Positions 55,447 through 63,965 of a stretch of 64,000 nt of DNA are shown here, one piece after another (position 1 is the first letter of the stretch; each line of letters opens with the position of its first letter). This stretch comes from AP-15 sp963774345 (GTDB taxonomy: Bacteria; Pseudomonadota; Alphaproteobacteria; ATCC43930; CGMCC-115725). The notes under the pieces are model-generated. The model made no database searches. It had not been told where the DNA came from and saw only the letters and a program-made list of their open reading frames with translations. Made by a program: the position numbers and the translations under genes. The stretch covers positions 124,001 through 188,000 of the forward strand of contig CAVZFB010000038.1 in NCBI GenBank assembly GCA_963774345.1. The letters are read 5' to 3'.

Positions 55447-56295
55447 TTAGTTCAACTGGTTGCGCAGCTGCTGCAGGATCGCCGCGGCCCGGTGGCGTGC
55501 CATGCCGTCGGGCGCGCGTACGATAAACTGCTCGAGTGCCGCGGCGGCGGCGCGCATATTGCCGAGCTGGCGGTGCAGCATTCCCGCCTCGCGCCACAGA
55601 TCGGCGAGATCGGGCGCCAGCATCAGCATGGTCTCGACGATTTTGACCGCCCGCTCAGGGCGCTGTTCCTGGATCAGGCGCGATTTGAGGTTGTTCTGCA
55701 GGCGCAGCAGCACGTCGCGGTCCGAAACCGGCGCGTAAAAATCCGGCGATAGTTCGCTGTCCCCGCCGACGACCGCCTTCAGGAGCTCGCGCAATTCGGC
55801 CGCGCCGCAGATCTGTCCGCTGTGAAACGGATCGAGGATCAACCGCTCCGCGCGGTCGGAAAGACGGATCAGAAAATGCCCGGGAAAGGCAAGCCCGGCC
55901 GCCTCCCAACCCTGGGCGCGGGCGGCGTCGATGAACAGGATTCCGAGCACCACCGGAAGCCCTTTCCGGCGGTCGATCACGCGCATCAGATTGGCGTTCT
56001 GCAAATCGTCGTAAGTCAGCTCGTCGCCGGAGTAGCCATACTTCAACAGGATGATCTCGTTGAGCGCGCGAGCGCGGCCGGCAAGGTCGCCCGACGCTCC
56101 AGGATGGCGCGCGACATCGCGGGCGATCAGCTGCAGATGATCACGGTAGCGGGCGAAATCGATACGCTGGCGCTCGAACGAGGCCAGCACCAATGCCGCT
56201 TCAGCTATGGGCAGGATGCGTCCTTCCGAGGCACCCAACTCGCGTAGATAGAGCGCACAGCTCTCGGGGTCGGGATGTTCGGGGGGCTCGTTCAT
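55447..56295 (-). CDS. SirB1-family transglutaminase-like/TPR protein
   Basis: A 282-residue protein starting MNEPPEHPDPESCALYL. The transglutaminase-like part holds NEIILLKYGYSGDELTYDDL, NANLMRVIDRRKGLPVVLGI and GLAFPGHFLIRLSD; the C-terminal 90 residues form TPR-like helices (LRLQNNLKSRLIQEQRPERA). The family normally lacks a full Cys-His-Asp triad and is thought to be non-catalytic or unusual. It lies 62 nt upstream of gshB on the same strand, an arrangement that is common in alphaproteobacteria. Confidence 0.92.
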   Translation of the reverse strand: MNEPPEHPDPESCALYLRELGASEGRILPIAEAALVLASFERQRIDFARYRDHLQLIARDVARHPGASGDLAGRARALNEIILLKYGYSGDELTYDDLQNANLMRVIDRRKGLPVVLGILFIDAARAQGWEAAGLAFPGHFLIRLSDRAERLILDPFHSGQICGAAELRELLKAVVGGDSELSPDFYAPVSDRDVLLRLQNNLKSRLIQEQRPERAVKIVETMLMLAPDLADLWREAGMLHRQLGNMRAAAAALEQFIVRAPDGMARHRAAAILQQLRNQLN

Positions 56296-56398
56296 ATTGC
56301 CGTCGCCAATCGTCGACCGGAACGAACATATTTTTTCCGCTCGTTACCTGTCCACCCCCAACACTATCACGGCCATTGGAGCCAGCGGAGCTCGCCGC

Positions 56399-57103
56399 TC
56401 ACAGCTTCTGGACTTCGACCGGGGTCATCGGTGCGGCAGCGGGCGCTTCCGGGCCGGGCTCGCTCGCAGCCGAGGCAGGTGTTCCCGCCGGTTGAGAGCC
56501 CGGCGGTTCACCCGGCCGGATCTCGACATAAGAGACCACCCGCTTCACGCCCGGCACATATCGCGCCATGTTCGTCGCGCTATTGAGCTCGTCCTGGCTG
56601 CGCGCCGAGCCGATCAGATAGACCGAACTGTTCACCGTCTCGATCGTGTAATTGACCGAGCGAACATGGGTGTCGAAGACGAGGTCTGTTTTCACTCGCG
56701 ACGTGATCCAGGCGTCCTTGGCAGACTTCCAGGCGCCTTCGGGCGGCGCCACCTCGATCTCGTTATAGACCGTGCGGACCCCTTGCACCCGGCTGGCGAC
56801 CTCTTGCGCCTGGGCCTTCATTTCCGGTGTCGGCGCGGTACCGGTTAGAAGCGTGCGGCCCTCATAGACGGTCACGTTGAGGTCCGCCTGCATCGCCGGG
56901 TCCGCCTTGATCCACGCGCTCTGGACGTTGGTCTTGATCGAAAAATCCTTAGCCGTGCCGCCGACGCCGCGCTCCTGGTTGGCGGCATAGCCCGCCCCGC
57001 CCGCCGCGGCAAGTCCGCCGACAATGGCCAACGGGCATCCGCCAAGGGCAGAAGTCAGCCCGAGCCCCAGTGCGAGCCGCAGGACAATGCGGAGTTTCGA
57101 CAT
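56399..57103 (-). CDS. BON domain lipoprotein
   Basis: A 234-residue lipoprotein with signal MSKLRIVLRLALGLGLTSAL and lipobox LGGC. Two BON domains follow (DFSIKTNVQSAWIKADPAMQ to VRTVYNEIEV; ITSRVKTDLVFDTHVRSVNY to VKRVVSYVEI), then a Pro/Ala-rich tail. It is DolP/OsmY-like in domain content, and such proteins bind phospholipid in the outer membrane and aid envelope integrity. It lies between the SirB1-type and yraN genes; spacing to yraN is 201 nt. Confidence 0.9.
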   Translation of the reverse strand: MSKLRIVLRLALGLGLTSALGGCPLAIVGGLAAAGGAGYAANQERGVGGTAKDFSIKTNVQSAWIKADPAMQADLNVTVYEGRTLLTGTAPTPEMKAQAQEVASRVQGVRTVYNEIEVAPPEGAWKSAKDAWITSRVKTDLVFDTHVRSVNYTIETVNSSVYLIGSARSQDELNSATNMARYVPGVKRVVSYVEIRPGEPPGSQPAGTPASAASEPGPEAPAAAPMTPVEVQKL

Positions 57104-57304
57104 CGTTCACCCCCCGGCACCAAGATGTCTGCCCCGAATTTTCGGATAAACCGCCAGCGTTTCCAATCGCAAGTCTTGTAGCCATTTTTGTGGCGGCGGT
57201 GGCGTGACGGTTGATGGCCACCCGGGATTCGCGAACCCGATCGAATTCTGTGCTCCGGCAAGGAGTTGCCAGCGAGACAGAGCATCGGGCGCGGGGGTGC
57301 GCCT

Positions 57305-57691
57305 CTACCGGTCGGTACCCCAGGCGCTGGGCCAATGGCGCGGCAAGCTACGCCGAGCGACCAGCATCACATCGAATCGGAGGTCGAGCCCGGCGAGGTC
57401 GGGCCGGGTGCCGAGAAATGCTTCGGCGGCGCGGGCGATGCGGCGGCGCTGGCGCGGCGCGAGCGCCGTCGCTGCCACGGCGATGTCCCCACGGGACTTG
57501 ACCTCAATGATCGCGAGCACCCGGCCGCGCCGGGCGATAATGTCGATCTCGCCCGCCGGGCAGCGCCAGCCGCGCGCGACGATGCGCCAGCCACGCAGCC
57601 GCAGATGCCAGAGGCAAAGCCACTCCGCCAGCCGCCCGCGGCGTTCAGCGCGCCGCCGCTGCACGATGTTGCGGCGTCGCGTGCGCCTCAT
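57305..57691 (-). CDS. yraN: YraN family (UPF0102) protein
   Basis: A 128-residue basic protein with the UPF0102 core: AEWLCLWHLRLRGWRIVARG, GEIDIIARRGRVLAIIEVK (the E-D-EVK pattern of the restriction-endonuclease-like fold) and AEAFLGTRPDLAGLDLRFDV. The catalytic D and EVK residues are present. The start overlaps the rsmI stop (ATGA), so translation is coupled. Linkage of rsmI, yraN and an LpoA-like gene is widespread in proteobacteria. Possibly a nuclease acting on DNA. Confidence 0.93.
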   Translation of the reverse strand: MRRTRRRNIVQRRRAERRGRLAEWLCLWHLRLRGWRIVARGWRCPAGEIDIIARRGRVLAIIEVKSRGDIAVAATALAPRQRRRIARAAEAFLGTRPDLAGLDLRFDVMLVARRSLPRHWPSAWGTDR

Positions 57692-58660
57692 CGCTCGCCG
57701 TCCCGGATCGCCTGGGCGCGGCGATAGAGCTCGCTGCGGGGAAGGCCGGTCTCGGCGGCCAGCTTTGCCGCCGCGTCGCGCACGCCGGTTTCGGCGAGCG
57801 CCGCGCGCAGGCGCAGATCGACCTCGCCGGAATCCGGCAAGATCGGTTCAGGCGGGCCGACGACGACGACGATCTCGCCGCGAGGCGGCCCGGTCTGCCG
57901 ATAATGGCCGGCCAGATCGGCGAGAGGTCCGCGCCGAACCTCCTCGTGCAGCTTGGTCAGCTCGCGCGCGACCGCGGCCTGCCTGGGTGCCGAGAATTTC
58001 GCTGATGTCGGCGAGCGAGGCGGCAAGCCGTGAGGGCGCCTCGTAGAAAATCAGGGTGGCCTCGAGCGCCGCCCAGCGAGCCAGCGCCTGGCGCCGCGCC
58101 ACCTGCTGTCTCGGCAGGAACCCGGCGAACAGAAAGGTGTCCGGCGGCATGCCCGATAGGATCAGTGCGGTCAGCGCCGCCGATGGGCCGGGAGCCGCGG
58201 TCACCGGCAAATTTTCGGCGATTGCCGCGCGGACCAGCTTGTAGCCCGGGTCGGAAACGAGCGGCGTGCCAGCATCGCTAACCAGCGCCACCCGCTCGCC
58301 GCGGCGCAGCGCCGCCAGAACGACCGGCCGTATCGCCTCGGCATTATGGTCGTGGTAGGTCTGCAGCGGCGTCCTGATGCCGTAGCGGGCGAGCAGTCGC
58401 GCCGTCACCCGGCTGTCCTCGCAATAGATCCGGTCGGCCCCGCGCAGCACCTCGAGAGAACGTAGGCTGACATCGCCGAGGTTGCCGATCGGCGTCGCCA
58501 CCAGATAGAGACCGCCGGCCAAAGCCGTGCACGCGCCGGCGGTCGACGGCTCGGCCCGGTCGGGTTTACTCGGAGTCGGCGCGCCGTTAGGCTCGCGCCC
58601 CTCGTCGCTGCCGCCCGAGGTTGCCTGTGCCGCGCTGGTGTTTCCCCCGGTTCGCCTCAC
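57688..58660 (-). pseudogene. rsmI: 16S rRNA (cytidine1402-2'-O)-methyltransferase RsmI, one frame change
   Basis: SAM-dependent methyltransferase for C1402 of 16S rRNA. GGLYLVATPIGNLGDVSLRS, YCEDSRVTARLLARYGI, VALVSDAGTPLVSDPGYKLV, AAPGPSAALTALILSGMP and FYEAPSRLAASLADI are all standard RsmI motifs. A single frame change near 57990 leads to the restored C-terminus ARELTKLHEEVRRGPLADLA, ending at 57688. The 49-residue stretch before GGLYLVATP is a low-complexity extension, so the true start could be nearer to the domain. The gene is strongly conserved, so a sequence error is likely. Confidence 0.9.
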
Positions 58661-59893
58661 CCTGGCTGGTCCTTTTCGCGCTCGCCGCGCTGGCCTCCTG
58701 CGTTCCGCCGCCGATGGTACCGGCGCCGGTCGTCACCCCGCAACCACCCTACGGCCCGCCCACCGCGCCACCAGCGCCGCCGAAGCCCGCGGGACCGGCC
58801 GGACCTGCAAAAGTTGCCCTGCTGGTGCCGCTATCGGGCCCCAACGCCGGACTCGGTCAGGCGATCCTCAATGCCGCGCAGCTGGCGCTGTTCGAAACCG
58901 GCGGGGACCAGTTGACCCTGGTTCCGCGCGACACCAAAGGGACCACGGCCGGCGCCGCCGACGCCGCGCGAGCGGCGGTCGGCGAGGGGGTTAGCCTGAT
59001 ACTCGGCCCCCTGCTCGCGGCAGAAGTCGAGGCGGTGAAGCCGATCGCCCACGATGCTCACCTAAACATCATCGCCTTTTCGACGGTAACCGACCTCGCC
59101 GGCGGCAATACTTTTTTGATGGGCTTCCTACCGCGGCAGGAAGTGGTGCGCGAGATCGCCTATGCACGTCAGCGCGCGATCGCTCGGTTCGCGGCCTTGG
59201 CTCCCGATACAGCCTATGGGCATCTGATGGCCGACGCGTTGCGCGACACGGCGTCGGCGAGCGGCGGCGACGGTCGCGAAAATCGTGTTTTACGACCCGC
59301 GAACCGGCGATGTTTCGGCCGCGGTCGCGCGCCTGCTGCCGGGCAGCGCCGCGCCGCCGAACGGCGACCCCGCGGCATCGGATCAGTCCATTCCTGCCGC
59401 GCCGGCGGTGCCCAGCTTTGACGCCCTGTTGCTGCCGGAAGGCGGGAGCCAGCTGAAAGACATCGTCCGCGCGCTGTCGACCGCGGGGCTCGACACAAAG
59501 GCCACCCGCCTGCTCGGCAGCGGGCTCTGGGACGTCCCCGACATTGGCAATGAGCCGGCGCTCGACGGCGGTTGGTTCGCGGCCTCGCCGCCCGAGGCGC
59601 GGCGCGATTTCGAGCAGCGCTATCGCGCTACCTACGGTAGTGAGCCGCCAAGGCTGGCATCGCTCGGCTATGATGCCGCCGCGCTGGCCGCGGTGCTGGC
59701 CCGCGGCGAGCGCGGCCCGCCCTTCTCGCGCGAGGCGATTCTTGACCCGAACGGGTTCAGCGGCGTTGACGGCCTGTTCCGCTTCACCCCCGAGGGGCTG
59801 GTTCAGCGCAGCCTTGCCGTGCTCGAGGTCGAGCCCCAGAGCAACATCGTCGTCAGCCCGGCGCCGCAGAGCTTTCACGACCTCGGCTACTGA
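58627..59893 (+). pseudogene. Penicillin-binding protein activator (LpoA-like lipoprotein), one frame change
   Basis: Outer-membrane lipoprotein with signal and lipobox (ALAALASCVPPP), a proline-rich linker, and a type I periplasmic-binding fold (KVALLVPLSGPNAGLGQAIL, SLILGPLLAAEVEAVKPIA, RLLGSGLWDVPDIGNEPALD). It stimulates PBP1A in E. coli by contact; here PBP1A lies elsewhere in the window. A frame change near 59270 interrupts it and FYDPRTGDVSAAV resumes in frame. It is divergent from rsmI with overlapping 5' ends. Starts TTG 58621 and GTG 58627 are both possible. Confidence 0.85.
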
Positions 59894-60105
59894 GCTGGGG
59901 CTGCCCGTCAGCTGTGATCTGGCACCTGCGATCGGGCGGGGCGATTTCGGATCGACGCAGGTTGGTTCATCGGTCGCCGGTGAATGGTTGTAGATCTCCG
60001 TCGGGGGGCCTATTTGAGAGTAATCGTGTTTCGATAAGGGCACGGCCCGGCCGGTAAGCTTGCGAGCAACCGAACAGCGCTTCCCCAAATTGAGATATGA
60101 TCTGA

Positions 60106-60136
60106 TCCGGCGAGAGCGCCGGACCAGAATTTTTCT
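60106..60136 (+). promoter_or_regulatory. Terminator-like hairpin in the cold-shock gene leader
   Basis: TCCGGC and GCCGGA pair around a 6-nt loop, followed after 6 nt by a T-rich run (TTTTTCTT). It lies about 15-45 nt before the cold-shock ATG and ahead of an AAGGAA Shine-Dalgarno. It could end transcription from the LpoA-like gene, or act as an attenuator in the leader. Confidence 0.45.
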
Positions 60137-60151
60137 TGTTAAGGAAGCTCT

Positions 60152-60358
60152 ATGAGTATCGGTACTGTGAAGTGGTTTAACACGCAAAAGGGCTACGGGT
60201 TTATCGAGCCGGAGGACGGTTCGAAGGACGTGTTCGTCCATATCTCGGCGGTCGAGCGGTCAGGTCTCGGGAACCTGCACGAGGGGCAGAAGGTCAGCTA
60301 TCAGCTCGAGCGCGGCCAGCAGGGCAAGACCTCGGCGGTCGACCTGCACGCGGCATAA
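60152..60358 (+). CDS. cspA: Cold-shock protein
   Basis: A 68-residue single cold-shock domain: GTVKWFNTQKGYGFIEPE (RNP1 KGYGFI) and VFVHISAVERSGL (RNP2 VFVHI). It binds single-stranded RNA/DNA and acts as an RNA chaperone. A good AAGGAAGC Shine-Dalgarno lies 7 nt upstream. The hairpin before it and a strong hairpin after it frame a monocistronic transcript. The symbol is a family-level name. Confidence 0.97.
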   Translation: MSIGTVKWFNTQKGYGFIEPEDGSKDVFVHISAVERSGLGNLHEGQKVSYQLERGQQGKTSAVDLHAA

Positions 60359-60364
60359 GATGAG

Positions 60365-60394
60365 CGCCGACGCCGCCGCTCGGCGGCGTCGGCG
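60365..60394 (+). terminator. Strong hairpin after cold-shock gene
   Basis: CGCCGACGCCGCCG pairs perfectly with CGGCGGCGTCGGCG (14 bp) across a 2-nt loop, starting 6 nt after the stop. No T-tract follows. It is a probable terminator or mRNA-end stabiliser. Confidence 0.65.
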
Positions 60395-60433
60395 GGCCCA
60401 CCAGGCCGGGGAGATCGAGCTGGGGAGAAAAGC

Positions 60434-60628
60434 ATGTCACAGCACAAATTCCGCGTCGGGCAAGCAGTGGAGTTCTCTCCCGACCCGGGTGTCGATCGTC
60501 TGAGCAGAGGCCGCTATACGATCGTCCGTCTGCTCCCGCTGGAAGGAAACACGCCGCAGTACCGGATCAAGAGCGCGGCGGACGGGCACGAGCGGATGGT
60601 CCGAGAGAGCCAAATAGGCACCCGATAA
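60434..60628 (+). CDS. Small conserved hypothetical protein
   Basis: A 64-residue protein: HKFRVGQAVEFSPDPGVDRL, RYTIVRLLPLEGNTPQYRIK, HERMVRESQI. The pattern (a short SH3-like beta barrel with YxIVRLLP and QYRIKS) recurs in small alphaproteobacterial proteins of unknown function. A GGGGAGAA Shine-Dalgarno lies 5 nt before the ATG. It follows the cold-shock gene by 75 nt, beyond the hairpin, on the same strand. Confidence 0.82.
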   Translation: MSQHKFRVGQAVEFSPDPGVDRLSRGRYTIVRLLPLEGNTPQYRIKSAADGHERMVRESQIGTR

Positions 60629-60775
60629 TTCGAGTTCGTCGAAAGGTCGTGCGGACGCGCGAAAGCCCGCTGGCCGGTTGGCCTTCCTCGCCTCGGCCGA
60701 TAAGGCGTCGCGACCGGTTCGGGCACAACTCAAGCAATTGGCACGCAACTACGGTCTCTGACCCGAGAGTGCCCT

Positions 60776-60958
60776 TCAACACTGATTAGGGCTACTCCGC
60801 CCGTGTGTTTGATCCCACTGAATGCTGGATAGAAAAGACAACCAACGATTTGTCTCTCGCAGCGCATTTAAGACGGAAGTCACAAACCAAAGGTTGAGGC
60901 AAAGTAGAGCCAGAGTACTTAGCTCGAACCAATGGATAATTATCCAGCGGATCGTCAT
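60776..60958 (-). CDS. Small single-helix membrane protein
   Basis: A 60-residue protein: one membrane helix (WFELSTLALLCLNLWFVTSV), then a polar tail (LRETNRWLSFLSSIQWDQTH). A GGAG lies 8 nt before the ATG, supporting translation. I do not recognise the family. It stands alone between plus-strand genes. Confidence 0.55.
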   Translation of the reverse strand: MTIRWIIIHWFELSTLALLCLNLWFVTSVLNALRETNRWLSFLSSIQWDQTHGRSSPNQC

Positions 60959-61165
60959 GTCCTACTCCGTTGCAGTCGGCTGGCATCGCCGTGGGCAATG
61001 TCGAGGGGACGATAGGGGTTTTGCTCGAAGCAGGCACACTGAGTTTTCGCGTCGAAACCGCCGGGCTGCCCGATGGCCACGGTTTTCCCGGTTACAGAGG
61101 CTGGAAAACAGGGAATACTCTTCGACTTGTGGGGCGATCGTGTGGCGGTTCTGATGGAGGGTTCG

Positions 61166-61990
61166 ATGCCGAGTTCTGCTCGAGTGGCGCTTATCACCGG
61201 GTGCGGCAAGTCCGTCGGCATCGGCAATTCGACGGCGCGGGCACTGGCCGCGGCCGGGGTGACGGTCGTCGTTAGCGACGTGGTCGCGACGGGTGTGGCC
61301 AACGAGCACAATGTTCAAGGCGACACCGACGCCTCTTGGGGCGGGGTCGATGGCCTGGTCGAAGAACTTGTCCGCAGCGGGCGAATCGCCTCGTCGACCT
61401 TGGGCGACGTCAGCGTCGAGGCTGATGCCGGGCGCATGGTCGAGGATGTGTTGAGCCGCTATGGGCGGCTCGACATCCTCGTCAACAACGCCGGGGCGCC
61501 GCAGGGCGCCGATCGCAACGAGATCGAGGATGTGCCGATCGAGGCCTGGGAGCGCACGATGGCAGTCAATGCCCGCGGCTGCTTTCTGATGTCGCGCGCC
61601 GCGGTTCCGACGATGCGCAAGGCGCGCTGGGGCCGCATCGTCAGCGTTTCGTCGAAGGCCGCGTTCCGGCCCGGCCGCAACCGCGCGACCTATGCCGCCT
61701 CGAAGGCGGCGATCGTCGGCTTTACGAAATCTTTGGCCTTCGATCTCGCGCCGGTCGGGATCACCGTCAACGCTGTCTGTCCCGGCCCCATCCGAACTTC
61801 GCGGGCAATCAGCACCAATCGGCGTGAATATGGCGACGACCTCGAAATCGGCTTTGCCGAACGGTCGAAGGCGATTCCAGTCGGGCGCTTCGGCAGCCCC
61901 GACGAGGTCGCGGCGATGATCGCTTTCCTCGCCTCCGACCAAGCCGCCTTCGTCACCGGCCAGGCGATCGGTATCGACGGCGGTTGGTGA
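61166..61990 (+). CDS. SDR family oxidoreductase
   Basis: A 274-residue SDR: ITGCGKSVGIGNSTARALAA (cofactor loop), NNAGAPQGADRNEIEDVPIE, catalytic Ser in SVSSKA and Tyr/Lys in YAASKAA, end VTGQAIGIDGGW. ATG 61166 follows a GGAGGG 6 nt upstream, so in-frame starts at 61073 and 61154 were rejected. The inserted loop between the first and second beta-alpha units (DTDASWGGVDGLVEELVRSG) is longer than in classical SDRs. Substrate unknown. Confidence 0.92.
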   Translation: MPSSARVALITGCGKSVGIGNSTARALAAAGVTVVVSDVVATGVANEHNVQGDTDASWGGVDGLVEELVRSGRIASSTLGDVSVEADAGRMVEDVLSRYGRLDILVNNAGAPQGADRNEIEDVPIEAWERTMAVNARGCFLMSRAAVPTMRKARWGRIVSVSSKAAFRPGRNRATYAASKAAIVGFTKSLAFDLAPVGITVNAVCPGPIRTSRAISTNRREYGDDLEIGFAERSKAIPVGRFGSPDEVAAMIAFLASDQAAFVTGQAIGIDGGW

Positions 61991-62002
61991 GGTGCATCGG
62001 CG

Positions 62003-63040
62003 CTAGCCGCCGGTCAGCTCGCGTCGCACGATCGCCGCGCCGTCGGCCAGTGCCTTGAGCTTGGCGAAGGCAAGATCGCGCGCCAGATATTTCATGCCAC
62101 AATCGGGAGCCGGGATCAGCCGCTCGGCCGGGATATGCGCGAGTGCCGCGCGGATGCGGGCGGCGACGGTCTCGGGGGTTTCGGGCTGCGGGTCACCCAT
62201 GCTGATGACCCCGAAGATGACGGTCTTGTCGCCGAGGTGGTCGAGGTTGCCGAGATCGAGGTTAGGCTGCGCCGCCTCGATCGAGATCTGCCGCGCCACC
62301 GTGCCGGTCAACTCGGACAGAAACGAATAGCCGTTGGGCTTGTCGCGCGAGACATAGGCGTAACCAAAGCACAGATGCAGCGCCGTCGGGCCGGCGATGC
62401 CTTGCAATGCCCGGTTGATCGCCGGCAAGGCCAGCCGCCGCGCTTCCTCGGGCCGGGCCTGCAGCCAAGGCTCGTCAAGCTGGATTACATCCGCTCCGGC
62501 CGCCTTCAGATCACGGATCTCGGCATTGACTGCCGCGGCATAATCCATGACCAGCTCTTCTTCGTCCTGGTAGAACTCGTTCTTGGCCTGGCGCGACATC
62601 GTGAACGGACCGGGCAGCGTAATCTTGATCGGATGGTCCGTGCTGCGCCGCAGGAATTCGACATCGCGGACCTCGACCTGACGCAGCCGGCGGATCGGGC
62701 CGACAATGCGCGGCACGACAACGGTGCCGCTAGACCGCCCGCGCACCTCCGCCGGGTTGTCGAGATCGACCCCCGAAAGTGCGGTCGCAAAGCGGTTCGA
62801 ATAGCTTTCGCGGCGGATCTCGCCATCGGTAATGATATCGATGCCGGCTTGCTCCATGTCGCGGATCGCCAACCGGGTCGCATCGTCCTGCGCCTGTTCG
62901 AGCCACGGCTCGGACACGCGCCACAGCTCCTGCGCACGCACCCGCACCGGCGGCAGATGCGTCAGCCGCTCGCGGTCGATCAGCCAGTCCGGCTGCGGAT
63001 AGCTGCCGACGACGGTGGTCGGGAGAAGGGTTTCGGTCAT
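62003..63040 (-). CDS. MetE-like cobalamin-independent methionine synthase family protein
   Basis: A 345-residue TIM-barrel protein matching the C-terminal (catalytic) half of MetE: TTVVGSYPQPDWLIDRERL, GIDIITDGEIRRESYSNRFA, LPGPFTMSRQAKNEFYQDEE, VIQLDEPWLQARPEEARRLA. Zinc ligands are visible in LHLCFGYAY (His-x-Cys) and PAPDCGMKYLA (Cys). The N-terminal MetE domain is absent, as in core-MetE and related methyltransferases. It may use a different methyl donor or acceptor. A converging SDR gene ends 12 nt away. Confidence 0.93.
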   Translation of the reverse strand: MTETLLPTTVVGSYPQPDWLIDRERLTHLPPVRVRAQELWRVSEPWLEQAQDDATRLAIRDMEQAGIDIITDGEIRRESYSNRFATALSGVDLDNPAEVRGRSSGTVVVPRIVGPIRRLRQVEVRDVEFLRRSTDHPIKITLPGPFTMSRQAKNEFYQDEEELVMDYAAAVNAEIRDLKAAGADVIQLDEPWLQARPEEARRLALPAINRALQGIAGPTALHLCFGYAYVSRDKPNGYSFLSELTGTVARQISIEAAQPNLDLGNLDHLGDKTVIFGVISMGDPQPETPETVAARIRAALAHIPAERLIPAPDCGMKYLARDLAFAKLKALADGAAIVRRELTGG

Positions 63041-63160
63041 CCTTGCCGCCTCATCCTGGCTGTTGTTTTCTTCGGCGCTGCAGCCTGAGAATAGCGGGTT
63101 TTCGACCAGTATTGGAAGCTGCGGCCCAGAACAGGTGTGCGGCTCTCCGCCAGGACCGGC

Positions 63161-63907
63161 TCAGGCGGCCGCGCGGATCGGCTGCGCGTCTGCACCTCGC
63201 TCGGCGCGGATCGCCGCGAGCACTTTGGGGTAATAGACCGGCGGAACGACGCCATAGCGCGCGCGGATCGTCTCGACCGGTGCGGCCAGCAGGTTCTCCC
63301 AATCGGCCGCGACCAACCACCCCGCGCGCCGGCCATGGCGATAGCCTTCGAACACCGCCCGCCGCACCGCATGACCGGGACGCGCCCGAGAAATCCGCTG
63401 CGAGGCGACGATTGCGATCAGCGCGAACCCCTTCAGCCCGGTCTGCGCGAACGAGAAGGCGGTCAGGCAGGCTTCGCCGAGCGGGTCGCGGCCGTAGCCA
63501 GCGACGATGTGCAGCAAATCGTGCATCTCGCGGCTGCGCTCGCGGAACAGGGTCATGTCCTCGCCTGCCGGCAATTTTTCGCGGAATTGCGAGGCTTCGA
63601 CCAGCCCTTCGGCCGACAGGTTTTCCGCCGCCATAAATTCATAGTACGAACGCCCGAGCGTGCCGGGCGGGAGCGCCGCAAGGCTTTTCCGGTTGCTCAG
63701 CCGATCGAATAGCTGGCGGCGCTCGGCCAGCACCGCCCGGCCGGTCTCGGTCTGGCGGAAACGCGCAAACTGGCGCAGGGAGGTCTTGCCGCGCAGTGCG
63801 TCCATAAGCAAAAACACTTGGCGGGTGTCCTCGCGATCGCGCATCAGGCCGCGCATCGCGCGGATAGCGGCGATTGGGTGGAGGCGGGTGCTGGTGGTTT
63901 GCGGCAT
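63161..63907 (-). CDS. Coq4-family ubiquinone biosynthesis protein
   Basis: A 248-residue Coq4-like protein. The metal motif HDLLHIVAGYGRDPLGE (HDxxH followed 12 residues later by Glu) is intact, preceded by LGRSYYEFMAAENLSAEGLV and followed by SFAQTGLKGFALIAIVASQR. In eukaryotes Coq4 organises the ubiquinone-synthesis complex and can act in C1 decarboxylation. ATG 63907 has AGGAT at about 8 nt spacing; ATG 63949 is an alternative. An inverted-repeat operator lies 45 nt upstream. Confidence 0.93.
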   Translation of the reverse strand: MPQTTSTRLHPIAAIRAMRGLMRDREDTRQVFLLMDALRGKTSLRQFARFRQTETGRAVLAERRQLFDRLSNRKSLAALPPGTLGRSYYEFMAAENLSAEGLVEASQFREKLPAGEDMTLFRERSREMHDLLHIVAGYGRDPLGEACLTAFSFAQTGLKGFALIAIVASQRISRARPGHAVRRAVFEGYRHGRRAGWLVAADWENLLAAPVETIRARYGVVPPVYYPKVLAAIRAERGADAQPIRAAA

Positions 63908-63951
63908 GGCTTGATCCTCATGTGAGGTCGACACCGGCAGATTAGTCATGC

Positions 63952-63965
63952 TGACAATTATGTCA
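63952..63965. promoter_or_regulatory. Inverted-repeat operator upstream of Coq4-like gene
   Basis: TGACAATTATGTCA, a perfect TGACA-N4-TGTCA inverted repeat in AT-rich DNA, overlapping a TTGACA hexamer on the minus strand. It lies 45 nt upstream of ATG 63907. Size and symmetry fit a TetR-family operator; no regulator gene is in view. Confidence 0.55.
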
